Source: Eubacteriales Family XIII. Incertae Sedis bacterium
GTDB taxonomy: Bacteria > Bacillota_A > Clostridia > Peptostreptococcales > Anaerovoracaceae
Direction: 5' to 3'
Length of the DNA: 14,422 nucleotides
Assembly: GCA_031280075.1 (NCBI GenBank)
Contig: JAITHG010000308.1
Span: 1-14,422 of the forward strand
Within the stretch, counting starts at the first letter, position 1, and each line of letters opens with the position of its first letter. Below the pieces are notes generated by a model. That model saw only the letters and a program-made list of their open reading frames with translations, was not told the origin of the DNA and did no database searches. The position numbers were made by a program, and so were the translations under genes. This document shows, piece by piece, positions 5,140-13,126 of the stretch.

Positions 5140-7515
5140 TCAATAGGCACCCCAGAACTTCACGCTGGTCATCCGGAGGCGCAGGTCGCATTTTAGGCAG
5201 CGTTCTGCTTCGTATTGCGCGGTTGCTTTGTCAAGCGTATTGGTTGCGCAGAGAAAGTCATCCGGGTTGTCGGTGTCTGTTGCGGACAGGCGTTCTGCTG
5301 CGGGGCGCAGGGGTTCCTTTACTCTGTCCAGTGTGGCGAAGCCGTTCTGTTTGCCCAGTTCGGTCTCCGGGTTGTCGTCCGGGGCGTACTTCTCTTCTAG
5401 CCTGCCGCGCCCGCCCAGGTACTTGTCGATCTTGAGGGCGGTCGCTCGCGCGGTGGCGATTGCGCCTACGACGGAGTCTGTGCCTGCCACGCAGTCTGCG
5501 GCGGCGAAGATCCCCTTCCGCTCCGTCATGTGCGTGACCGGGTTGCGGTCTAGGTAGCCTGCGACCGTGCAGACGAGTCCGAAACCTTCCGGGATCTCCG
5601 GCTTCTGCCCTACGGCGAAGAGGACCGTATCGGCAGCGAGCACCCGGTCGGAGCCTGGAACCAGCTGGATGTCCATGCGCCCGTCTTCATCGCAGATAAA
5701 CGATGAAACATCCTGCACAGCCACTCCTGTGATCTGCCCTTCGTCGTCCCGGAGAATTTTTGAAAAGCTGACAGCAGGGTGCAGCGACAGCCCTTCGGCG
5801 AGCCCCTGCTCGATCTCGTCCTCTGCGGCAGTCATCGCATCCCTTGCTTCGAGGAAGGCGAGCGCCACGTTTTCCGCCCCGAGCCTGCGTGCGACGCGGG
5901 CGCAGTCGAATGCCACGTTGCCGCCGCCGAGCACGAGGACGTTCTCCCCGATGGGCAGCGCACTGCCCGCGCGAGCGGCAAGAAGGAAGTCCGTACAGAG
6001 GTGCGCTCCGGGCCCCTTCGCCCCGCGCAGCCGAAGCAAGCTCCCGCGCGTACAACCAACCGCCACCAACACAGCGTCAAACCCCTCCGCCAAAAGCGCC
6101 CCCGGATCAGCAACCGCCTCGCCCGTGCGCAGCAAAACGCCCGCGTGCGCAATTTCCGCCACGTCCGCCGCCAAGACCTCGCGCGGCAGGCGGTAAGAAG
6201 GCACGCCGTAGCGCAGCACGCCGCCCATCTCCGCCCGCGCCTCAAACACCGTGGCAGAATGCCCCAGCAGATTCAGATACCAGCCAGCCGACAGACCGGC
6301 AGGACCTCCGCCGACCACGGCGACCCGCCTGCCTGTCTCAGCCTTCCTGTTATAGCCCAGTTTCCAGTTCTGCTGGGTATCTGCCTCCAGGGCGAAGCGT
6401 TTGAGGTCGCGGATGGAGACCGCGTCGTGCACCTCCCCTCGCCTGCAGGCACCTTCGCAGGGGCGGCTGCAGACGTAGCCGAGCGAAAACGGAAACGGGA
6501 CTTTCTCCCGCACGACGGCATGGGCGGCGGCAGGATCCCCCGCGCGGATGAAGCGCAGGTAGCGGGGTACATCGACACCCGCCGGGCAGGCAGCGACACA
6601 GGGCAGCAGCGCCTCGCGCCGGCTCTGCCCCGACCCGAACTCATGCCTGTCAAGGATGGCGCCTGTCGGGCAGACCTCTGCACAAGCCCCACAAAAACGG
6701 CAGCCGGCATCCGCCAGCAACAGATCCTCCCCATCCGAAACCCAAGCCAGCTGCTCCTCCGTCAGGTCTGCAAAGCGCTCCCGCAGCTCATCGCCAAACG
6801 CATCAGCATCCACGCCTACCTCGGGCCCCCCCGCTCTGCCATCCTCGGGCAGCTCCGCTCTGTTGCTATCGCCTCCGGGCACCCCCGCTCTGCCATCCTC
6901 GGGCAGCTCCGCTCTGCTTCTATCGCCTACGGGCATCCCCGCATCCACCGGCTCCACGCCGCCACCCTCCGGCACCGCGCCAACCCCAACAACCGTATGC
7001 CCCCCGCGCTTCTTAAAAAACAGCACGCCAACCCCGCGCAGCTCATGGCAGGCGCGCATGCAGCGCCCGCACCGGATGCAGCGCCCCGGGTTGTGCAGGA
7101 AGATCGGGTTGTCCGTGTTGTCCGGCAGGTTGCGCAGCCGCGCCCCCGCGTGGATGCCGTCGATGTTGATGAACTGCTTGAGCGACTGCAGCTCGCAATT
7201 CAAATACTTGACACAGCTGTCGCAGTCCGAAGGGTGCTCCTCCAGCACGCGCCGCATGACCTCGTAGCGCTCCGCACCCACGGCAGCGCTGTCCGTTCGG
7301 ATCTGCATCCCGTCCAGCGCCTCCGTAATGCAGGACTTCTGCAGACCGTCCATGCCCTCGATCTCGCAGACGCACAGACCGCATGCGCCGATCGGGCGCA
7401 GATCCGGGTGCGAGCAGAGGTGCGGGATGTATATGCCCGCCGCGAGCGCGGCATCCAGGACGCTTGCCCCGGATGCCGCCTCGACCGCTTTTCCGTCAAT
7501 TGTTATCCTTGCCAC
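5140..7515 (-). CDS. NuoG-like/GltD-like Fe-S flavoprotein oxidoreductase, NAD(P)H-dependent
   Basis: This 791-aa protein probably moves electrons between NAD(P)H and Fe-S/flavin centres. In order it has: a 2Fe-2S ferredoxin domain (C34, C45, C48, C62); a His-Cys 4Fe-4S site as in complex I NuoG (H94, C98, C101, C107); a 4Fe-4S motif (C146, C149, C152, C156); a variable linker (~175-245) with a duplicated 18-residue repeat; a second 4Fe-4S motif (C272, C275, C278, C282); a GltD-type Fer4_20 domain (C306, C310, C349, C353, C357); an FAD-binding GGGPAG (402-407); an NAD(P)-binding GGGN (530-533); and a terminal CLKC (773-776). The start is GTG with a modest AGG/GAGG site, 18 nt after the stop of the FAD reductase gene, so the two are co-transcribed and this is the likely electron donor. 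The GltD YRR motif is replaced by F554-L555-E556, hinting at NADH preference. Confidence 0.85.
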   Translation of the reverse strand: MARITIDGKAVEAASGASVLDAALAAGIYIPHLCSHPDLRPIGACGLCVCEIEGMDGLQKSCITEALDGMQIRTDSAAVGAERYEVMRRVLEEHPSDCDSCVKYLNCELQSLKQFINIDGIHAGARLRNLPDNTDNPIFLHNPGRCIRCGRCMRACHELRGVGVLFFKKRGGHTVVGVGAVPEGGGVEPVDAGMPVGDRSRAELPEDGRAGVPGGDSNRAELPEDGRAGGPEVGVDADAFGDELRERFADLTEEQLAWVSDGEDLLLADAGCRFCGACAEVCPTGAILDRHEFGSGQSRREALLPCVAACPAGVDVPRYLRFIRAGDPAAAHAVVREKVPFPFSLGYVCSRPCEGACRRGEVHDAVSIRDLKRFALEADTQQNWKLGYNRKAETGRRVAVVGGGPAGLSAGWYLNLLGHSATVFEARAEMGGVLRYGVPSYRLPREVLAADVAEIAHAGVLLRTGEAVADPGALLAEGFDAVLVAVGCTRGSLLRLRGAKGPGAHLCTDFLLAARAGSALPIGENVLVLGGGNVAFDCARVARRLGAENVALAFLEARDAMTAAEDEIEQGLAEGLSLHPAVSFSKILRDDEGQITGVAVQDVSSFICDEDGRMDIQLVPGSDRVLAADTVLFAVGQKPEIPEGFGLVCTVAGYLDRNPVTHMTERKGIFAAADCVAGTDSVVGAIATARATALKIDKYLGGRGRLEEKYAPDDNPETELGKQNGFATLDRVKEPLRPAAERLSATDTDNPDDFLCATNTLDKATAQYEAERCLKCDLRLRMTSVKFWGAY
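6828..6935. repeat. 54-bp tandem repeat inside the Fe-S flavoprotein gene
   Basis: Two adjacent 54-bp copies (6828-6881 and 6882-6935) are almost identical and preserve the reading frame. They encode an 18-residue unit containing RAELPEDGRAG in the linker between the two 4Fe-4S motifs. The segment is rich in Gly, Pro and Asp/Glu and is probably a flexible spacer. Confidence 0.85.
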
Positions 7516-7533
7516 ATTCCTCGCCTAATTCTT

Positions 7534-8982
7534 TTATTGCCCCTTGACAAACCCGGCGGCGTTCCGCCCGGCGATCTTCCCCGAGTTCAGTGCAAACCCC
7601 GAGGAAAGCCCGGACGAGCCTGCGATCGTATAGCTGTCCCCGTACAGCCCGCCCGCGTCAAAGCCGCCTGCGTAGAGCCCGGGGATGACCTGCCATCCCC
7701 TGTCCACGACTTCCATGTGCTCGTTGATGCGGATGCCGCCCTTCGTTCCCAGGCAGACCGTGCGACCCTTGATGGCGTAGTACTTCGGTCCCGTGATCGG
7801 GCGCAGCCACTGCGGATCCTTCGCGAAGATGTCGTCGTGCCCCTTCGCGCAGCAGGCGTTGTACCCGTCCACCGTCTCCCGGAAGACCTGTGGATCCACA
7901 CCCATCTTTTCGGCGAGCCCTTCCACGCTGTCCGCCTCCACCACCTCGTCCGGATTTGCCTCGATGTTCGAGCGCACGTCCTCCTCGATGTTCGGAAAGG
8001 TCGTGCCGGGAGGGCCGGCCTGCCCCGCGTTCTTGTCCAGCCCCGTCGTCTTGATGCGCTCCAGCACACCCGTGTCGAACACGCGCCAGCTGATGCCGTG
8101 AGGTGTCTTGGACGAGACGTTGCCGACCGTCGTGTCGTAGAAAGTCGTCGCCTCGTCCGTGAAGCGCCGCCCGAACACGTCCACCCACAGGTCGGGCTGC
8201 ATCGACACCGCCTCGAGGTCGTTGTGCTGCGCGAAGTTCGGGCCGAGCGGCCCCATCGAGAACATCTCCAGCACCTCGATGCCTTCCTCGGCGGCATCGA
8301 GCTCCCACGCCATGCGGATACCGTCGCCCGTCTTCCCGACATTGCCGACCACGAAGAGATCCTTGCCGAGCGTGAAGCCCGTGTACTTCTTCATCCACTC
8401 GGCGTTGTTCAGGTAGCCGCCCGTCCCGATGATGACGGCGGGAGCCTCCGCCTCGAGTTCCTCGCCGCCCGCGTCCGCCAACACGCCACCGATTTTCCTG
8501 CCGTCCTGGAAGATCTCCGTGGCAGGGGTCTCCAGCCGGATGTCCACCCCCAGCTCCTTCGCCTTCCGGTACAGGGCAGCCATGACTGCGGAGCCCATGC
8601 CCTTGGCGACGTGGTAGGTGCGCGGGCTGTGCGGGAGGTTGATGCGCGCACCGTAGAATTCGATGCCGCAGTCCTCCAGCCATTCGATCGTGGACGCGCT
8701 CTCCTCGACGATGGCGCGCACGAGCCGCGGGTTGGCGAGCCAGTGGCTGTAGTCCATGATGTACTTGAATGCCTCGTCGCTCGTGTAGGTCTCGAAGATC
8801 TCCCGCTGGAAGTGGCTCCCGACGGCAAAGGTCCCTTCGAAGAAATTGCCCGTTCCGCCGAAGTTCTTCTCCTTCTCGAAGCACAGCACCTTTGCCCCTG
8901 CCTGCGCCGCTGACACGCAGGCAGCCAGCCCCGTGGCACCCGCGCCGATGACGATGACATCCGCTTTGATTGTTTCGCTCAT
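7534..8982 (-). CDS. FAD-dependent reductase, FrdA/ketosteroid-dehydrogenase-like
   Basis: This 482-aa FAD_binding_2 family protein has the dinucleotide fold GAGATG (13-18) with E36 for the ribose, FGGTGN (41-46), and a C-terminal FAD segment IPGLYAGGFDAGGLYGDS (433-450) ending in an AGSSGLSSG turn. Soluble fumarate-reductase relatives reduce activated C=C bonds with electrons from a partner. There is no signal peptide, heme domain or FMN-attachment domain, so it is cytoplasmic. The fumarate-reductase residues are absent: the TTRD-type arginine becomes T-F-Y-D (280-283), the His before the GG turn becomes Thr in LGTKGG, and the NRLGGN arginine region becomes SYTIAGSSG. The substrate is therefore probably not fumarate; a ketosteroid, enone or aryl-enoate is possible. 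The start is ATG with AGGAG 6 nt upstream. The downstream Fe-S flavoprotein is the likely electron source. Confidence 0.85.
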   Translation of the reverse strand: MSETIKADVIVIGAGATGLAACVSAAQAGAKVLCFEKEKNFGGTGNFFEGTFAVGSHFQREIFETYTSDEAFKYIMDYSHWLANPRLVRAIVEESASTIEWLEDCGIEFYGARINLPHSPRTYHVAKGMGSAVMAALYRKAKELGVDIRLETPATEIFQDGRKIGGVLADAGGEELEAEAPAVIIGTGGYLNNAEWMKKYTGFTLGKDLFVVGNVGKTGDGIRMAWELDAAEEGIEVLEMFSMGPLGPNFAQHNDLEAVSMQPDLWVDVFGRRFTDEATTFYDTTVGNVSSKTPHGISWRVFDTGVLERIKTTGLDKNAGQAGPPGTTFPNIEEDVRSNIEANPDEVVEADSVEGLAEKMGVDPQVFRETVDGYNACCAKGHDDIFAKDPQWLRPITGPKYYAIKGRTVCLGTKGGIRINEHMEVVDRGWQVIPGLYAGGFDAGGLYGDSYTIAGSSGLSSGFALNSGKIAGRNAAGFVKGQ

Positions 8983-9114
8983 GTCCCTCTCCTATGGTTC
9001 GCTTGGTTCGCTCTGAGTCACCACTAATTTTTTATAATTATTTATAATTATATCATCCCTGTCATTCTGTTATCCTGCCATCCTGCCAATCACTCTTGAT
9101 GCCCGTGATGCCCG
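8983..9114. repeat. Intergenic spacer built of short tandem duplications
   Basis: The 132-bp spacer between two operon genes holds successive short repeats: GGTTCGCTT/GGTTCGCTC (8996-9013), TTTATAATTA twice (9031-9050), ATCCTGCC twice (9072-9087) with two weaker units before it (9055-9071), and GATGCCCGT twice (9098-9115). On the minus strand the AT-rich part gives a TATAAT-like box, but no fitting -35 is visible. The downstream ribosome site is in the last bases. Confidence 0.75.
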
Positions 9115-11073
9115 TCACACGACGACCGCGTTGTGGAAGGCGGAGTAGTTCGCATAGCCGATGCTCTTCGGCCAGTCGCCCGCGTCCCCGATCACATAGG
9201 TCTCCGGCACGATCCAGAGCAGCTCGTCAAACCCGTCCGTGTCCGCCTCCACGCCGAAGGCGGTCACGACCGTGTCGGCGGGCAGGACGGAGCGCTTCCA
9301 GCCCTTGTCGATGATCTCGACGCCTGCCTTCGTGACCGCCTCCACCTTGCTGCCGCCGACCAGCTTCACGCCGTGCCGCTCCAGCAGCATGAAGAGCATG
9401 TTGCGCGTGGCGACGAAGATCTCCGAGGCGAACTCGTCCACCTCGAGCATGTCGACGACCGTCACGTGCCTGCCCTCGTCCATGGCGAGACCGAGCGCAC
9501 ACTCGAGCCCGCTCATGCCACCGCCGCAGACGACGACGTTCTGTCCGGTCTGGGCGCGCCCGCTGTCCACTTCGACCACGTCCGTCACGTGCGGCAGATC
9601 CAGCCCCGGCACGGGTGGCTTTACCAGCTTCCCGCCCGTTGCGAGGAAGAGCAAATCCGGCTTCTCTGCGAGGATGTTCTTCGCGGTCGCCTTCGTGCCC
9701 AGCCGGATCTTCGCGCCGCAGCCCTCCGTCGTGCGGATGTCCCACGCCGTGTACTGGCGCAAGTCGTCTTTGAACGAGTAGCGGCAGATTTCGGGCAGCC
9801 TGCCGCCGAGGCGATCCGCCTGCTCGAAGAGGACGACCTCGTGCCCACGCTGGATCAAGGTCTGCGCCGCCATCATGCCGGCGACACCGCCGCCCACGAC
9901 GACCGCCTTGCGCTTCCCTGCGGCAGGGCGGATCTCCGCATACTTGCCTTCGTTGCCAAGCTGGGGGCTGACGGCGCACGAGATGGGCTGCCCCGTCGAG
10001 GTCGTCAAGTTGCAGACTTGCAGGCAGCGCAGGCAGGGCTTGATGGTCTCCGTCTCGCCGCGCGATGCCTTCTTCAGCATTTCGGGATCGCACATCAGCG
10101 CGCGCGCCATGGCGATGATGTCCGCCTTGCCTGCCGCGAGGATGCTCTCTGCCATCTCGACGTTCTTGATGGAGCCGACCGTCGCGACGGGGATGTCCAC
10201 TGCGTCCCGGATGGCTTCGGCATATTTCACATTATGCATGTATTCATTGTAATAAGGCGGCTGTGTATAAAACTCGTAGCGCCTGTCCACGATGAGCCCG
10301 CGGCTGACCACGACCGAGTCGATGTACTGCTGGATGACCTTCAGGAACTTGATCGTGTCCGGCAGGTGCGCCCCCTCCGGGATCAGTTCATCGCCGCTGA
10401 TGCGGTACTCGATGCCGATGCCGTCCCCGCAGCGCTTCCGGATCGCTTCGAGCAGTTCCACCGCGAAGCGCATCCTGTTTTCGAGCGAGCCGCCGTAGTT
10501 GTCCGTCCGGTGGTTGAATGCGGGCGAGAAGAACGAGCCGACTAGGTTGCCGTGCGCCCCGTGCACCATGACCATGTCGAACTTCGCCTTCATGAGGCGC
10601 TCCGAGCAGTCGGCGTACTGGTCGATCACGTGGTCGATCTCCGGCTGGTTCATCTCCTTGACATAGCGCATCCGCCCGGGCAGCGGCAGGGGTGTCGCAG
10701 CGAGGGCGTAGGGCGTCTTCAACAGATAAGGATCGGCGTTGCGCCCTGCGTGGCACAGCTCCGCCGAGATCTTCGAGCCGTAGCGGTGCGCCATCTCCGA
10801 GATGCGCGACAGCCCGCCGATGCACTCGTCGCGCGTCACGCACAGCTCGCCGGGGAAGTCCGTCCCCGTCTCCTCGTCGACGGAGGTTGCGCCGATGGTG
10901 ATGAGCGCCGCGCCTGTGCGCGCCTGCATGCCGATGAAATCGACATACTCCGTCGTGACCTCGCCATATGCGGTAGACAGGCAGCTGACCATCGGCGAGA
11001 ACTGAATCCTGTTTTTCAGAGTGAGCTTCCCCACTTTGATGGGGGAAAACACATTGGGGTAAATGGGGTGCAT
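9115..11073 (-). CDS. NADH:flavin oxidoreductase, Old Yellow Enzyme/2,4-dienoyl-CoA reductase type
   Basis: This 652-aa two-part enzyme belongs to the family of FadH, BaiCD/BaiH and trimethylamine dehydrogenase. The N-terminal FMN TIM barrel (1-~345) has HAGR (108-111), HGAHGNLVGSFFSP (171-184) and the DNYGGSLENR substrate/FMN loop (191-200). A 4Fe-4S site follows (C347, C350, C354, C366). The C-terminal FAD/NAD(P) domain has GGGVAG (394-399) and CGGGMSG (516-522). Such enzymes take hydride from NAD(P)H through FAD and Fe-S to FMN and reduce a C=C bond conjugated to a carbonyl or CoA ester. The usual catalytic Tyr in HGYL is Asn176 here, so proton donation must differ. The length is typical. 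The ribosome site (AAGGG, 5 nt spacing) is moderate. It shares the operon with a second reductase, suggesting consecutive or alternative reductions of one substrate. Confidence 0.87.
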   Translation of the reverse strand: MHPIYPNVFSPIKVGKLTLKNRIQFSPMVSCLSTAYGEVTTEYVDFIGMQARTGAALITIGATSVDEETGTDFPGELCVTRDECIGGLSRISEMAHRYGSKISAELCHAGRNADPYLLKTPYALAATPLPLPGRMRYVKEMNQPEIDHVIDQYADCSERLMKAKFDMVMVHGAHGNLVGSFFSPAFNHRTDNYGGSLENRMRFAVELLEAIRKRCGDGIGIEYRISGDELIPEGAHLPDTIKFLKVIQQYIDSVVVSRGLIVDRRYEFYTQPPYYNEYMHNVKYAEAIRDAVDIPVATVGSIKNVEMAESILAAGKADIIAMARALMCDPEMLKKASRGETETIKPCLRCLQVCNLTTSTGQPISCAVSPQLGNEGKYAEIRPAAGKRKAVVVGGGVAGMMAAQTLIQRGHEVVLFEQADRLGGRLPEICRYSFKDDLRQYTAWDIRTTEGCGAKIRLGTKATAKNILAEKPDLLFLATGGKLVKPPVPGLDLPHVTDVVEVDSGRAQTGQNVVVCGGGMSGLECALGLAMDEGRHVTVVDMLEVDEFASEIFVATRNMLFMLLERHGVKLVGGSKVEAVTKAGVEIIDKGWKRSVLPADTVVTAFGVEADTDGFDELLWIVPETYVIGDAGDWPKSIGYANYSAFHNAVVV

Positions 11074-11101
11074 GGCTGCCCTTGCCTTTCTGACGGGGCG
11101 A

Positions 11102-11123
11102 GGGAAGGCGGATCCGCCCTCCC
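11102..11123. promoter_or_regulatory. GC-rich hairpin between the symporter block and the oxidoreductases
   Basis: GGGAAGGCG (11102-11110) and CGCCCTCCC (11115-11123) pair over nine positions (one G-T type mismatch) around a GATC loop. It lies in the 79-bp gap before the Old Yellow Enzyme gene. There is no U-tract on either strand, so it is more likely an RNA-processing or stabilising hairpin that sets different levels for transporter and enzyme genes than a terminator. Confidence 0.45.
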
Positions 11124-11152
11124 TGCGCCCAGGAAGTGAGGTAGAATGCTAT

Positions 11153-11293
11153 TTATTCCTGTTTCTTTTCCTGCGCCGCCTTGGCAGCGTCCTCACGCTG
11201 GTTCTTCGCGTTGCCGATGGCGGCAAGGATCGCGCCTGCCGCGAGCACCGCTACGACCAGGATCTGCCAGCCGAGTAGTGGATTTCCACCCAT
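11153..11293 (-). CDS. 46-aa single-pass membrane protein
   Basis: The gene encodes a small protein beginning MGGNPLLGWQILVVAVL. It has one hydrophobic segment at about residues 9-26, then a charged tail rich in Lys, Glu, Ala and Gln that is probably a short cytoplasmic helix. The ribosome site GAGGAGG lies 8 nt before the ATG, and the stop is TAA, so it is well set up for translation despite its size. It lies 27 nt after the 54-aa gene and is third in the symporter block. I recognise no family. The position suggests a helper or stability subunit of the symporter; this is inference. Confidence 0.72.
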   Translation of the reverse strand: MGGNPLLGWQILVVAVLAAGAILAAIGNAKNQREDAAKAAQEKKQE

Positions 11294-11320
11294 GTCACTG
11301 TCCTCCTCTCGTAGTTGCCG

Positions 11321-11485
11321 TCAAACGTCCTGATTGAACTTGAACTCCTGCTCTTCCAGATCGACGTAGTCGTCCGGCTCGTGGTACATGCACTTCCAGG
11401 CGACGACCCCGACGAGCGCCATGATGCAGACGCCGATGAAGGTCATCAGCACGAATCCCCAAGGAAGCGATACGATAGGTCCCAT
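11321..11485 (-). CDS. 54-aa single-pass membrane protein, probable symporter accessory protein
   Basis: The protein starts MGPIVSLPWGFVLMTF and has one membrane segment at about residues 8-30, followed by an acidic tail (HEPDDYVDLEEQEF). A perfect AGGAGGT lies 7 nt before the ATG, 17 nt after the stop of the sodium:solute symporter gene. Tiny proteins directly downstream of such symporters are known as a 'symporter small accessory protein' group. Size, topology and place fit, though I cannot confirm sequence membership. A longer reading frame runs upstream through the symporter gene but is only its shadow. Confidence 0.78.
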   Translation of the reverse strand: MGPIVSLPWGFVLMTFIGVCIMALVGVVAWKCMYHEPDDYVDLEEQEFKFNQDV

Positions 11486-11502
11486 GATTTGCACCTCCTG
11501 TC

Positions 11503-13029
11503 CTATGCCAGCCCACGGGCCTGCTGCCACTCCAGCTTCTGCTGCTTGTACAGCCTGCAGTAGCCGGGTTTTGCCTTCTTGTCGGAAGCAGCAAGGGCGG
11601 CCCCGATGACAAAGGCGAACAGCGTCATGAAGATCGAGTAGTTGTCGCCTTCCATGTGCAGCGAGGCGGTCAGCCCCGGCACGAAGGTCAGCAGGCAGTT
11701 GGCGACCCAGCAGATGAGCGTCGTGGCGATGGCGGACATTGCGCTGCGCCGCCAGACGAGCCCGTAGATGAGCGTGACGAAGATCGGGATCTCGAACGAC
11801 ACGCGCCACGTGATGGCGGGGATGACGTTCGGCACGCCGAGGGCGACCACCGTAGCGGTCACGCCGATGATGAAGATCCAGATGCGGACCCACATCGTCT
11901 CCTGCTTGTTCGTCATGCTGCGCCCCTTCGTGAAGTAGGGCGTCTGCAGATCCTTGACGATGACGGTCGCGCCCGCGAGTGCGATCATCGCCCAGGACGA
12001 GAGCAGGGCTGCGAGAGCCACGCCGATCCAGCCGATGGAGACCCACCAGGGCACTGCGTTCATGGCGAGCCAGACGACACCGATGTTGCCGGCCTCATAG
12101 GCGCCTGCAGCGGCGGGCACGGTCTCGACGACCGCCTTCGAGGCGATGCCGAGCCCGATGATGATGACGCCGAACATGACGTTGAAGGGGATCGCGCCGT
12201 AAAGTGCCTTCTTGAGCACGCCGATGTTGCGCACGGACACGGCGGACTGCATGTTGCCCTGGTTCATGTTCATGCCGAGCCCCACGCTGACCATCGTGCC
12301 GATGATGTAGGTCTTGATGATGCGGTCGCTGCCAAACGCGCGCACGAGCTCCTCGCCCTGCGGGTCGTTCTTGAAGTGATCCGTGATGGTCGCCCAGCCA
12401 TCCCCTCCGTTGTTCGTGACGTAGATGCCCACGAAGATGAGCATGCAGATACCGAACACATACATGAGGATGGCATTGAACAGGTTGACCCACCCGACCT
12501 CCTTCATGCCGGCGAAGAACACGTAGAGCAGCCCGATCAGCGAGCCAATCCATGCCGCCGCCGTCGGTCCGAGCGGTGTCATGCCGGAGATGACGACGGA
12601 CAGCCCCTGTGTCTCGAGGGACACAGACGACCAGGCCGCAGCGATGAACAGCCCGACGCAGATGCACATGAACCCGGGGCCGTACATCTTCCCGAGCATG
12701 CCCGGGATGGTGATGAAGCCCGTCCGCAGGAACCACGGTGCGAGGAAGCGCAGGAGGATGATATACACGATTCCGTGAGCGATACAGTAATAGATGGTCG
12801 CTTCGCCCGTCCCCCATGCCTGCGCCGGCAGGCCGTTGATGTGTCCGCCACCCAGTGTCGTGAGGGCGATGGTGGCGGAGACGACGTACCAGGGGAGGTT
12901 GCGTCCCGACGTGATGAAGTCATCTTCCGTTTCGCCGCGCTGCTTCTTGCGAAGCTGGATCATCGTCGAAACCGCGACAATGATGATGACATTGTACAGC
13001 AGCCCTCCAATTGTTATAACCCATTGCAT
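11503..13029 (-). CDS. Sodium:solute symporter (SSS family)
   Basis: I placed the start at the ATG at 13029 (508 aa) because AAGGAG precedes it by 9 nt and the protein then begins with a membrane segment (MQWVITIGGLLYNVIIIVAV). A longer in-frame extension upstream has no membrane or start logic. Family landmarks are DDFITSGRNLPWYVVSAT (36-53), typical of the SSS first loop, and TTLGGGHINGLPAQAWGTG (57-75) at the start of the next segment. About 12-13 hydrophobic helices follow. Members use Na+ to import acids, sugars or vitamins; the substrate cannot be read here. It is the second gene of the operon, 97 nt after the MFS gene and 17 nt before the small membrane protein gene. Confidence 0.88.
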   Translation of the reverse strand: MQWVITIGGLLYNVIIIVAVSTMIQLRKKQRGETEDDFITSGRNLPWYVVSATIALTTLGGGHINGLPAQAWGTGEATIYYCIAHGIVYIILLRFLAPWFLRTGFITIPGMLGKMYGPGFMCICVGLFIAAAWSSVSLETQGLSVVISGMTPLGPTAAAWIGSLIGLLYVFFAGMKEVGWVNLFNAILMYVFGICMLIFVGIYVTNNGGDGWATITDHFKNDPQGEELVRAFGSDRIIKTYIIGTMVSVGLGMNMNQGNMQSAVSVRNIGVLKKALYGAIPFNVMFGVIIIGLGIASKAVVETVPAAAGAYEAGNIGVVWLAMNAVPWWVSIGWIGVALAALLSSWAMIALAGATVIVKDLQTPYFTKGRSMTNKQETMWVRIWIFIIGVTATVVALGVPNVIPAITWRVSFEIPIFVTLIYGLVWRRSAMSAIATTLICWVANCLLTFVPGLTASLHMEGDNYSIFMTLFAFVIGAALAASDKKAKPGYCRLYKQQKLEWQQARGLA

Positions 13030-13126
13030 AAGCTGACTCTCCTTCCTGTTCATAATCCAAATGAATAAGAAATGTATTATTGCCCTGACACCAATATGCA
13101 GGCAGGCGCTCCTGCACGCCTTCCTG

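Noticed and set aside
5779..8913. Very long plus-strand open frame of over 1000 codons
   Set aside because: It lies antisense to two clear flavoprotein genes, is rich in Arg, His and Ala, and shows no domain; it results from GC-rich codon use on the minus strand.
9133..10545. Long plus-strand open frame opposite the Old Yellow Enzyme gene
   Set aside because: Antisense shadow with low-complexity composition and no ribosome site; the minus-strand frame has clear FMN, Fe-S and FAD motifs.
11656..13068. Long plus-strand open frame opposite the symporter gene
   Set aside because: Asp/His/Arg-rich translation typical of the antisense of membrane-protein codons; no motif.
13102..13115. Hairpin GCAGG-CGCT-CCTGC between the MFS and symporter genes
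   Set aside because: Only a 5-bp stem and no U-tract, so it is not a credible terminator.
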